DNA of 64,000 nt, from positions 992,001 to 1,056,000 of the forward strand of contig SADC01001330.1 of the NCBI GenBank assembly GCA_004194705.1, in the 5' to 3' direction. Made by a program: the position numbers and the translations under genes. Origin of the DNA: Ditylenchus dipsaci (taxonomy: Eukaryota > Nematoda > Chromadorea > Rhabditida > Anguinidae). Position 1 is the first letter of the stretch. Every line of letters starts with the position of its first letter. Below are positions 43,701-55,700 of the stretch, piece by piece. The notes beneath the pieces are model-generated. The model had not been told where the DNA came from. It was given only the letters and a program-made list of their open reading frames with translations, and searched no databases.

Positions 43701-46700
43701 AAGCAGAAGGTTTCTCGAACAATGATCGTCGCAAGAGCAGAAAAAATGTTCCAGCCTACATTTGGATCTGAGAAGAAGACATTTTCGGTTAGTCTTTGAA
43801 AAGCGATAATTATTTGTGCAATTTTGTTTTTAGGCTAGCATCGGATGGCTGCAAAAATTTTTGGAGCGCCATAATTTTCGTGCAAGGCTGCCAACTACCA
43901 GATGCCAGAAACCTCCAGCTGAATATCAGCAGAAACTCGTTGATTTCATCATGTATCTTCGAAGAGTACGGGCTAAAGAAAAGTGAGTAATGTTCAAAAA
44001 TGAATCTTTAGTTGTGATTCCAGGTACACCTCCATCTTTGCTGCGGATGAGACACCCATATGGTTAGACCCTACTCAGGGAAAATGCATCGATTTTAAAG
44101 GATCAAAGGACGTATGTTTAGTCAATTTATAAGTTATTATCGTTTACGAAGGATTTTAGGTTACCGTGATTTCAACTGGACATGAAAAGTCAAGAATAAC
44201 AGTCCTGCTGACAGCTCGTTCTGACGGTCAAAGTGTCTGCCTTATGTTCTTCTCCCAAGGAAGCGTATCGATCCTAAAATTGAACAGAAGTTTCGTGGCA
44301 AGCTGAATTTGGCCTGGGCTGGGAAAAGTTGGATGAATGATGAGTGGACAAAGGATTATCTTAACAAGGTTGGTTTCTAGTTAAAAGGCAATAAAGTGTT
44401 TTTATGTTTAGACCTTCGGTATCAATCTATTTGGCAAGCGACTGCTGGTGTGGGATGCCTTTCGGTGTCATCTCAGTGAAGAAACGAAAAGAGAGTTGAA
44501 GAAAATTAAACTGGATACGGCTGTAGTTCCTGGGGGATGTACTAAATTTGTGCAGGTATTTTTATAAAACTTTTACGAACCCAGACAGACGTCTCAGTTG
44601 TTTAGGCACCTGATGTGTGCTGGAATGCTCCTTTTAAAGCTAAGATTCAGCAACTATATGATTTCTGGATGGCAAATGGAGAACGAGAATTTACGGCTAG
44701 AAACAACCCGCGTGCACCAGCAGTTGATGTCTATCTTCAATGGATTTACGAAGGATGGCAAAGTTTGACCAAAGAAGCCATAGCAAGCTCATTCAAGACA
44801 TGTGGTACAAACTCTTTCTGATCCTTTTATGTGTAGTATAATTATGTGATTTAGGAATTACAAATGCAGCTGACGGTTCAGAGGATGATGAAATTCATTG
44901 CTTCAAGCAACATGGGCCGGCTTCAGGTGGAAGACTGCTACTAAAACAAGCTCGTGAGAATACAGAAATAGATGCTCTGATTCCAGAAGAAATAGACATA
45001 GAAGAGGACGCAGGAAACGGTTATGAAAGCGACGTCTCGTTGGAGTGGAATGTTATGTAACTGTTTGAATTTTTATGTTTGTCCGTGGAATAAAGTTTGA
45101 TTCACGTGTAAGTGTATTCTTGTGAATAATTAAGCTGGTTTTTCAAAGGTCGAATAATTCTCCCCCAGTCTCTAATTATCACCCAGTCTCTAATTATCCC
45201 CCACCCCCGAGGGGGGTTGAAAAATTATCCCCATGGGGTATAATTAGAGTAAGTACGGTAGACTAAAAAAATTTAAATTTTAAGAATTTTTGAATTAAAC
45301 TTTGTCCCAATGCGCGTGTTCTGAAATTGTAGCAGTAGAACCATGTTTATCTCTTCATGTCACATCAGAAACTAGTGCTGCGCATTTGTGTTTTTGCGAT
45401 GTTGCGATGCGATGTTTTTGGGTCGAGGACTTGCGATGCGATTTTGCGATGTTTCAAAACTTTGCGATGCGATGTTGCGATGCGATGTTTAAGGCAAAAT
45501 TTCGTGCGATGTTGCGATGTTTGCGATGCGATATATCGCATCGCACGCAGCACTATCAGAAACTGTGTTGTTTTGCTTGAGTTTTTCTTACTTATGGCTC
45601 ATTTATAAAGGCTAGAATCGTTTTACATCGCCAAATTATTCTTTTACCCCACCAAATATTCATTTATCCCCCTAAATCGTAAAAATGAGTATTTCTCGAC
45701 GTTTTTATGTCATAAAATTTTTTTCTTTTGATCATCATGTAGCCCTGAATCTCTAGTTTCTGATAAGCTATCAACTGACTCTTTGTTGTTGAGAAACGTT
45801 CGAGAAATACCCGTATTTATGAAACAACTCCTCTTTATAAAAGTGGTATTTCTCAATTTTGTTCAACGACAAGGGGTCAGTTGATAGCTTATCAGTAACT
45901 AGAGGTTCAGGCTACATGATGATCAAAAGAAAAAAAATTACGACATAAAAACATGGAGAAATACTCATTTTTACGAATTGGGGAGGATAAATGAATAATT
46001 TGGCGGGTGAAAGACTTTCCCTGAAAGTACTTAAAGGGCATGATCGTGCCCGATGGGGAGAAAAGGCGCGAACCAGCAGTTCTTTTCTTTATCGATACAT
46101 TTTTACATTCGTTCTCGTCTAGATTTTTAAAGTTTTCTGTCTAGTTTTAAAAGCAGTATAAGGGCATCTATATCAGATTTGACGCAGAACGAGTGAAAAT
46201 GGGACGATTCGAAAAAATTCGAAAAAAACTGCTGGTTCGCGCCTTAACGCACGGGCATGCCCCTTTAAAGCCATTTATAAACGTTTTCGTTGGAAACATT
46301 CTTTTATGCCTTGTTCACAATGGTGGACTGCAGTCGCCACCCTCAGTCCGGACGGACAATCCACAGTGAGGGTGGCGACTGTTGTGTGTTCACAATAGAA
46401 ATGTTAGAGTGCGGACTTACAATCCGCACTGAGTGAGGATTGTTTTTCATTTGAAGTGAGGATTGTTGTTCATTTTGGATAGGATGTCTTTTCAAAAGAC
46501 TATATTTTTTAATGGCCATCAAAATTTCGACATTCATTTTCAATTTTAAGCTACCCTTTCACTTCGCACTGTCAGTTTAGTGTGTCCGATTAGCCAAATT
46601 CTTTCCATAATCTCACTTCATTCGCTTCTGTTTCCGGATCATAATAAAAAATTTAGTGCGATTTTCGAACAATGGAAACAAAGAAGGAAATGAAAAGAGG

Positions 46701-49700
46701 AGGCAGTGGTGATCAAGCAGCGCGCAATTCTGCCATCATTCAGAAAGTTCGAGAAAATGTATGGCTTTATGACCTCGCTCACGAAGATTATAAGAATAAC
46801 GTGAAGAAATCGAATGTGTGGGCTTCGATCGCTGAAAACCTTGGATTATCTGGTAAAAAAATTCATTACTTTGTCTGAAACTTCAAGTTTTTTGTGTGTT
46901 AGATGCGAAAAAAGCCAGTGGAATTTGGAAAGGTTTGCGTGCCTACTATATGGCTACAAAAAAGAAGAAACCGAGTGGTAGTCAAGCAGAACAAGTCAAG
47001 AAGTGGGCACATGCAGATGAGATGAGCTTCTTGGACAATTTTATCAGAGAGCGTCCAGAGCAATCTTCAAGTTTGTCGACCAAGAGCGGGACACAGGCAT
47101 GCGAAATACCGATTGACGATGATGAAACAGGTAACAATTTTACATGTGCAAAGTGCTATATTTCAGAGCTTTTAGTCCAATTGATCTCAGCAACGACACT
47201 CCTGTGCGAGCTAAGAAACCAAAGATCAGTCCGTTGGAGGCGAAACTGGTGGAAATCATGGATAAGCCGGAATTTCGACTCTTGCTCAAGACGTGGACAG
47301 TATGCTGAACCAATTGGAGAAAGACGGAAATAAGGGAGTGATTCTTGAATTCAAGAGAGCGGTTCGCAGATGCTTGGATGAGGCTGAAGACTATTTTCTA
47401 GTCAGATAATTCAACATTAAAATTTATCGATCACTTAATTGTTTTGTTTGATGAACATCGGTTATGGTCTTATAAAATACATTGTCAATTGCTTAGTTGA
47501 GAAGATAGGTAGCTACTGGCTCCTGAATTGTTTGATTTAATTTAATGTCGAAGAAAACTTCAAGTTTTTTACAGACTTATGGCTAAAATCACTCGTGCGA
47601 CGAAAATTGGGCTAGCGCTCTGGTACATAATTCAAAAGCGCGTGGGCACAAGTCGTCGATGCTGGGTGCATCCAATCTGGGCGAAAAGGCATCTCAGTGG
47701 GTCATACTGCATTCTTCTTCCAGAGCTCAAGCAGCACCAGAAAAGTTCCACAGTTACATGAGAATGAATTTGTCTGAGTTCAACAGACTGCTAGGACTTG
47801 TCACTCCCTGGTATAATTCTGTTAACCAGTATTATTTCAATGAATTGATAAATCATAGGTTAGCTCGGCGTTCTATTCGACTCCAATCAACCCAGAAGAA
47901 AGATTAATGTTAGCGCTTCGCTTCTTGGCAACTGGGAAGCTTTCCGCTCTCTTTCTTTTCAGTTCCGTCTTGGCGTTTCTACGGTTTCCGAAATAGTATC
48001 TTCAACATGTCGTGCAATCTTCAGTGCTCTCAAAAAGATTATCTCCAAGTGCCTTCTACCGAAGAAGAATGGATTGATATTGCAGACAAGTTATTCTCTC
48101 GATGGGACTGTCCAAACACTCTAGGTAGATTTCTCATAAATTTTTATTGGAGTAATCAACCTTAACTTAGGAGCCATCGATGGAAAACATATCCTTATCA
48201 AAGACCTCCTCATTCTGGAAGTTTATACTACAACTACAAAGGACGTTCAGCACAGTACTTCTCGCCGTTTGTGATGCCGACTATCGTGTATCTATGCTAG
48301 CTACGGTCATTACGGGCACCAAGGGGATGCTGGTATGATTGTTTTTTTCTTAGCTATTTGAACAATTTTTCTTCTAGGAATATTCGACAGGGGTGATTTC
48401 AAGAAAGCGATTGAAAACGGGAGCTTGCATCTGCCAGCAGATTCTCCACTTCCTTTCGGCGATCGCAGTTCTCTTCCATTTTTCTTTGTCGGTGATGGTG
48501 CTTTTCCACTCAGCCGGCGGATGATGAAGCCATTTCCAGGCCAGCGACTTTCTCACCATAAGCAAATATACAATTACAGTTGTCTTATTCATATATTTTG
48601 AGCAATAATTTAAGAATCAAACTATAGAATTCTCGTGCTCGTCGTCTAATCGAAAACTTCTTCGGCATTCTAGCCTGTTCTTACCGAGTATTGCTAAAGA
48701 CCTTAGAGACAGGAATTTCCAACACTGATCACATCGTAAAGCCTGCCTCGCTCTTCACAATTTTAATGTTAAGCCGCAAACACAATGAGGAGGCAGCATC
48801 CTCAATCAGACTCCGCAAACAGCACCTGCAATCTGTTTTAGCCTCCACACTCTGCTCACAATGAGGATGAAAGCATCCGCAGTCAGCATCCGCAAACAGC
48901 ATCCGCAAACAGAACCCTCATTGTGAACACCCTAGGGTGAGGATGCTGTTTACGGATGCTGTTTCCTCACTCATTATGACTTTCATAAATATTACGGTAT
49001 TTAATACGCCAAATTTTCACTTCTTTATAATTTTTTCCCTTCGCCGATACTTTTTCTTGAATGATGAGATGCAGATTACAGTTGTTGTCTAATTTATTTC
49101 TTTTCCAGCAGTGTGAAATTCGCGAAAATGGCCGAACAAACGGAGAAAGCTTTCCAGAAGCAGCAGAATGTGTTCTCAACAACAAGTTTCGCGCACATGG
49201 TATTGGTAAGAAGCTGAAGAGCAAGACTGATCGCTACGTCGAAAACATTGGAGCTGGGCTTTAAGACTCGACGTGAGGTTAGTTCTTTAGACAAGACTTT
49301 GACGCTTCAGGCACGCTGATAATAGCGCTCAGAACCGCCCGCACTCTCATCCATACCCACACTCTTTACTCAAATCCCACACCCGCACCCATACTCGTCA
49401 CTTTTGACTAGATCAAATTTCATTGTAAACACGAGTTTATGGTAGGGAAGTGGGCCTGGGTGTGGTATTTTTCGATTATGTGAACGTGCCTTTAGGTCTA
49501 GCCGTGGTGGTTTTTTCATTTCTCCTAATCAGTCAAGTTTAGGCTATCGAAGGCACCTACATTAACAAGAAATGCCCTTGAACTGGAAATGTGTCAATTC
49601 GTGGACGAATTCTGTCTGCTATGGTGGTCAAGACTAAGATGCAGCGCACAATCGTCATCCGCCGTGACTATCTTCACTTCGTCCCCAAGTACCGTCGATA

Positions 49701-52700
49701 CGAGAAGCGTCACAGGAACATGTCTGTGCATGCTCTCCTTGCTTCCGGTTAGTTGATTTACTCTTCTATTCGCATTATGCCAATGTGTTCTGCCGTATTT
49801 GCTAAGCTATTTGCGGCCCCCAAATTTAGCCCAGCTGTATTTTGACTAATCTAAATTATCCCCATGGTCTATAATTTTGACAGCGCTTTCAATTTTAAGA
49901 CCACGGAATTCTAAGGGGCCGTACGCAGGTAACCCAATGCAAACAATTACCTAGCGCTCGGCTTTTTTCATTGGTCGTGAGAATTAGTGGTAGTAAATAC
50001 GCTGAAATATTTGTACGTGACTCGTACTGCGTGGATAGCCTACTTCAAACTTTATCACAGATTTTATATTTGATCTTTCCAGAGATGTGGCTGCTGGAGA
50101 TGTTGTCACCGTTCGACAATGCCGTCCTCTGAGCAAGACTGTCCGCTTCAATGTCCTCAAAGTCGTCAAGGCGGCTGGCTCCAGAAAGGCGTTCTACAAG
50201 TTCTAAGGCAATGATGCGTTATTCAAACATGTTTGTTCCCGAATGTCTCGTTGTTACACTTGAATAAATTAAATAGTGAAAATCGTGTGGCTAGTAGTAG
50301 TAGTGTGCGGTGAAAACTTAAAAAACCCCATGTTCAGCAGAGTCTAGATTATAGTTGAAATTGCATAGCGGTTCTCTTGTTGACACATGTGGTTTAACAA
50401 TATTGTACAGGTTTGTCGAAATAACGCGGACACTTTCGAAAATTTTTCTCAACATGGCACCCTCAATAAACTGCCACCGAATCGGCCTCTTCAGAGGTGG
50501 TGCTTATCCAAGTTCGACTGTACGGGTATTCAAGTGTATTTAGAAGTTTGGAGCACCAGTTGATGTATTCTTTCTGCCTTATCCTGGGAGGGTGGTGGTT
50601 GAGTTGGTTTGAACTGGTTGAAGATGTTTAGGTAGTTTAGGCTGGCTTTAGGATGATATAGGCAACTTGGGTGGTCTGGAGTAATCTGGGGTTGTTTGGG
50701 CTGGTTTAGGGTATTTGGGCTGTTCGGGATAACTTGAGGTGGTTGAATTAATTTGGGGTTGTTTGGGGTAATCTGGGGTGGTTTGGAGTAACTTCGGGTG
50801 GTTTTGGAGTAATCTGGGATGGTTTGTTATGATTTCGGGTGTTTGAATGATTTCGGGTAATTGGTGTGGTTTAGGGTAATTTGGGGTGATTTGGGATGAC
50901 TTGGCCTTTTTTGGGTGGTTTCGGGTAATTTGGGGTGGTTCGGGGTGATTTGAGGTGGTTTCGGTGGTTTCGGCTAATTTTTGTTAATTTGGGGTGGCTT
51001 GGGTTGATTCGGGGTATTGGCCTCAAAAAGCTGCCATAAAGGCATATCAGGCCTATCAGACATGACAAAGTGAAAAAATCTGAACGAAACAGAGGAAAAC
51101 AAGGGCAAATTATGGTATTTTCTAGAGTGAGGAGTCTGATTGAGTAGTCTGATTACTCACTCAGCATCCGCAGAATCAGCATCCTCAATCAAACTCTTCA
51201 ATCCCTATTGTGAACAGAGTGTGGAGGCTCAAACAGATTGCGGATGCTGTTTGCGGATTCTGTTTCCTCATTGTGAACACTACAGGGTGAGGATGCTGTT
51301 TGCGGATGCTAAATCCGGATGAAGAGTGAGGATGCTAAAGTGTTCACAATGAGGAGGCTGTTTGCGGATGCTGAAACAGACTCCTCATTGTGTGTGCGCC
51401 TTTAGGCATGCAACAGTTCGTTCACCGCAAAGTTTGTTTTTTTCTTTTTTTCTTTTTTCTAAACTGTTTTACCTCACAGGTCTCGCCGATACAAGTGATC
51501 AAGCCGATGGAAGATGGAGAGAACAAACTGAAGGACTTTTAAGCGCTGTGCCAGAGAGCAATTATGTGACTCCAGACGGTAAGGACATTCAACAAAAACT
51601 TGTGGAGTACTTTAATGGTCCTGGATCTGTTGGATGGCAAGAAGAACAAATTGGATGGCGCGGAATTTAAATATTCTCTTAAACTCTTAGTCTTATTGTT
51701 GTTATTGTTTCGAGACTGTCAAAGATATGTTTTCTCTTGAATTGTTGCAACTGTTTTGCCAAAATAAAACATTTTGTCGATTGAAAGAGTAATAGACTGT
51801 TTACATGAGTTTATAGATGCATAGTGATTTAGCTAAACTTGGACAGATGTTCCTTTAGTGTCTACCTACAGCGTGCAGTAAATTCGTCCACAAAACTTCA
51901 ATGATCCCTCAGTGCAGAATAAACTGTTCTATTCGTCCCAAATCATGTGCTGAAAACGGCTTGCTGAGACTAAGATACTATTATAACCAAGTAGAATCTC
52001 AATACCTCAGGTTGGTACCCACTCCAAGGTGTTCGACCCCAAATATTAAAGAATTATTCTGAATTAGCACAAAGTCAATTCTTATTTGCCTAAAATGATC
52101 CCCTGAGTACGTGAGAAAGGTAAAAAATTAGTTTTCTGTTGCCAAGTTTTCAGGCTGTACGCATGTTGTCCAGCTGGACTTATTGGCCGTATACGAATTT
52201 AGCATAGGCGAGTTGTCATAGTACCTTCACCTACATGTAGATTCTAGTCATTTTTTCTCATTTTTCAGAAACCAGCGTCACAATAGAACATAATGATCGA
52301 TAAAAAATTCCACATACACATGTCACACTTAACAATCCTGAGTGTGGATTGTGAGTGTGGATTGTGAGTGAGGATTGTAATCTTTTTTGCAATTTTGGAT
52401 AGCAAAATTATTATCCAATACTTAATGTTTTGGTACCAAAATGTTGCTCTGGATCTTAGCTTCATTTTGGTTATAAGAGCAAGGCAGGAACTGATGAAAA
52501 ATAAAAAAATGATAGCATTAATAGCTTCAGGTGAGAGTGGCGACTGCAGTCCGCACTCAAATTGAAACAGTCCACAGTCGCCACCCCGGACTGCAGTCTT
52601 CATTGTGAACACACAACGATCCACAGTCGCCACTCCGGATTAAACTCCACAGTGAGGACTGTGGATTGTTGTGTGTTCACAATGAGGACTGCAGTCCGGG

Positions 52701-55700
52701 TGGCGACTGCAGTCCACCATTGTGAACAACGCATTATAAAGGCACTTTTACGCCAACGACGACGACGACAACGACGATCTATTTATAAAAGAATCCAACG
52801 AGAGCGCGAACGACAACGAAAATTTTTCTTCCAAATTGGACAAATTTGCATTTTAAGCCAGAGTTAAAAAGATTCACTATATTCTCCTTTTGTTTTCCCT
52901 CGAAATCTCGTCTGAAAATGCGAAATTTGTCCAATTCGGAATGAAAAATTTGGTTGTCCTTGGCGTTGTCGTTGGATTTTTTATAAATAGGTCTTCGTTG
53001 GCGAATAAAGGGTTTCAAAAAAATATTCCAACGACGACGACAACGACAACGTTTATAAATGAGCCATTACACCTTCATAATGTTTTGCTTTCAGTTGACT
53101 TCGTTTATTCTGCAAAAGCAAACCCAAGCTCCCTTCTTCGCTACAAAATATGGCTCGCACTAAGCAAACAGCGCACAAGACCGTTGGTGGAAAAACTCCC
53201 TCGAAGCAGACTGCTCACAAGACTGTCGCTGGAAAGGCTCCTCGCAAAGCTCTCGCTACCAAACATGCGCCTGGATCTTCGGCTGCTGGTGGACTCAAGA
53301 GACCTCATCGCTATCGTCCGGGAACCGTTGCGCTTCGTGAGATTCGCCGCTACCAAAAGTCGACCGATCTGCTGATCCGCAAGCTGCCCTTCCAGCGTTT
53401 GGTCCGCGAAATCGCTCAGGAGTACAAGACGGAGCTTCGATTCCAGTAAGTAATTTTTAGGTCGGAAAATTGGGCGCTGGTATCGAATGCTCCACCACAA
53501 CCCCCCCCCCCCCCCAAACATTATTTCTTCTAGAATCTAAGTAAAGACCACCTAAATATAAGTCCCAGACCCCAGAAAGAGTGCTTACCCCCCAAGCCTA
53601 ATGGCCAGGTCGGAACTTGTTGTTTGAAGGGTTAGTGACAGCGGTTTTCGAAAGGTCAGATTTGGGTGTGGGGATTATTTCGCCACTAGCGTCGAAAATT
53701 GATTCACGTAAACCATTATTTTTGTTCAGGTCTTCTGCAGTGGTGGCAATCCAAGAGGCGGCTGAAGCTTATCTCGCTGGTCTGTTCGAAGACACGAATC
53801 TCTGCGCCATTCATGCTAAGCGTGTCACGATCATGCCGAAGGACATTGTGCTGGCTCGTCGGATCCGTGGAGAAAAGTGAAGTTCGTCGTTAGTTGTTAA
53901 TATCATCTTTGTTCTGTACACCAAAAGTCCTTCTAAGGGCTATCATTTTGTCCTCATTTTGTGTTTCGTCGTTGCAATAAAGTTTCCTCATTGATATTTG
54001 GCGGGACACGGACGTTTCTTTGTAAAACCATCTCGCTGTAACGAGTGGTTTCTTGTGCGCCAAAAGCCTCGGTCACCCGATATCACCTTAAAATACCCTA
54101 TATCATCCTAAGCCACTTTAAACTTACTCACGTCACCCTAAACGTCCTAAACCCGCATTGGGCAGCCTTAAACAGCCCCAAGCCAGTAAAACCAATTAAA
54201 TTAGCTTAAACAACTCTAAACCAGGTGGTTTTCGTGAAATCCATGCTTTTAGGTACCATCTTTGAATGTTGGGTAGCATCTAGGTAGCTTGGGTAATATC
54301 CACGTGATTCGAGTATTTTCCAGCTGTCTCGGATACCAACCACTGCTTTGTGTACTATTTATGTAGTTTGGGAACTATCTAGGCGGTTCGGGTATTTGCC
54401 AGCTGGTTAGTGTACTATCCGTTGCTTTGGGCTAGAGCTGTGTATCGGTATTTTCTTAATACGCATTTTAACCCACTTTTCCAAGTAATTTTAACTGATT
54501 TTTTTACATCTGTATGCTGCTGTTCACTTCTTCATGCAATGGCTCTTTCCCTTTTTGTATTTTTTATCTAAAACATTCTGCCTGAGACCTTGAATACCGA
54601 AATTCGCTATAGTTGAAATTTGATGGATAGTGGATATTATTGCATTCGATATGGCTTGTCTCAGTATACTTGTGATCAAAGTGTAACCTGAAAGAAAATG
54701 CCCTTTTCGTTGCAGTAGCTTTTGAGCTGTTGACGTCGGAAGTGAGGGGTGTATTCCACTTGGTTGACTGCTGGAACTTTTGAGCCATAGTTTTTGATTT
54801 CCTCAATATGATTGATTTCGTAGTTAGACACTCCAATGGAATGAATTCGGTTAACTGAAAAGTGAAACGGTTGTGAAGTGTTTACACATACCGTATTTTC
54901 TCTAATAAGGAACCCCCTCAATTTTTCTAGGATTTCAGAGTTAGGGCCATTTTTTATTTACAATTTCAACGTTTCGAAGGGCTGAAAAATAATGAACCCG
55001 GGTGCGTTAATTGAGAAAATACGGTATTTTTTAAGTTTAATAACTAACTGGGAATTTTTTCTAGAGCCAACCAAGCGTCTTTTCTGTTGACGGAATTTTG
55101 TGGATCCTCCGGTTCACGATCGCTCGATTTAGGGTAGTGGATTAGAACCAGGTCCAAGTAGCTGAAATGGATTCTTGAGTTGTTGTATACCGTATTTCCT
55201 CTACTAGGAGGACATGCTCTAATAAGCGGACACCCTCGACTTTGAGCACTTATATCTCAGCCTAGAGTAAATATTCTGCAAATCTGTTTTTTCGAGTTTT
55301 CTTAACTCGTACGAGCTCTACTATTCCACTTTTTCGATTTTGGATTTTCAACTGAAAATTTGGAGATCGACCTCAAATTCTACCCATTTTCGGAGGTTTG
55401 AAAAATAACTGGACATGTCCTTCTATTCGAGAAATACAGTAAATCTGGTATATTACTGTTCCAGATCATCCATTCTTGTTATTGAGATCCATTTATAAAA
55501 ATTATCGAGAAGCTTCTAGATGTTAAATCAGTTTGAAAAACAGGAACCCTGAATATTTTACGGAAATCCTCTCGATCAGGGTTCACAGATAAAAAATGCA
55601 AAATCACGATTTTGAACAAAAAAATCTCCAAAAATCAAGATTTCGAACAAAAATTTCCAAAAATCAAGATTTCGAACAAAAAAATCTTTGAAAATCAGGG

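Larger units (their letters stand above)
46300..48990 (+). mobile_element. PIF/Harbinger-like element, decayed
   Basis: The region carries both Harbinger genes: a MADF/Myb-like protein (46672-47409) and a DDE transposase (47579-48790). Repeats such as TTCACAATGGTGGACTGCAG on the left and GCATCCGCAAACAG / CTCATTGTGAACACCC on the right are subterminal; exact termini and the expected 3-bp duplication were not fixed. Related repeat clusters lie at 51120-51410 and 52310-52735. Confidence 0.7.

Noticed and set aside
50585..51020. Telomere-like G-rich repeat
   Set aside because: The spacing varies from about 16 to 24 bases and the units are degenerate. No regular TTAGGC or TTAGGG run is present. 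It is a dispersed minisatellite.
52890..53375. Single long open frame running from the foldback into H3
   Set aside because: It is out of the H3 frame and mixes foldback DNA with shadow H3 sequence; the ATG at 53150 starts the true frame.
53976..54060. Possible histone 3' stem-loop after H3
   Set aside because: Only a 4-5 base CCTT/AAGG pairing is found near 53930. The canonical 6-bp stem with a purine-rich downstream element is absent, while AATAAA is conserved in all three units.
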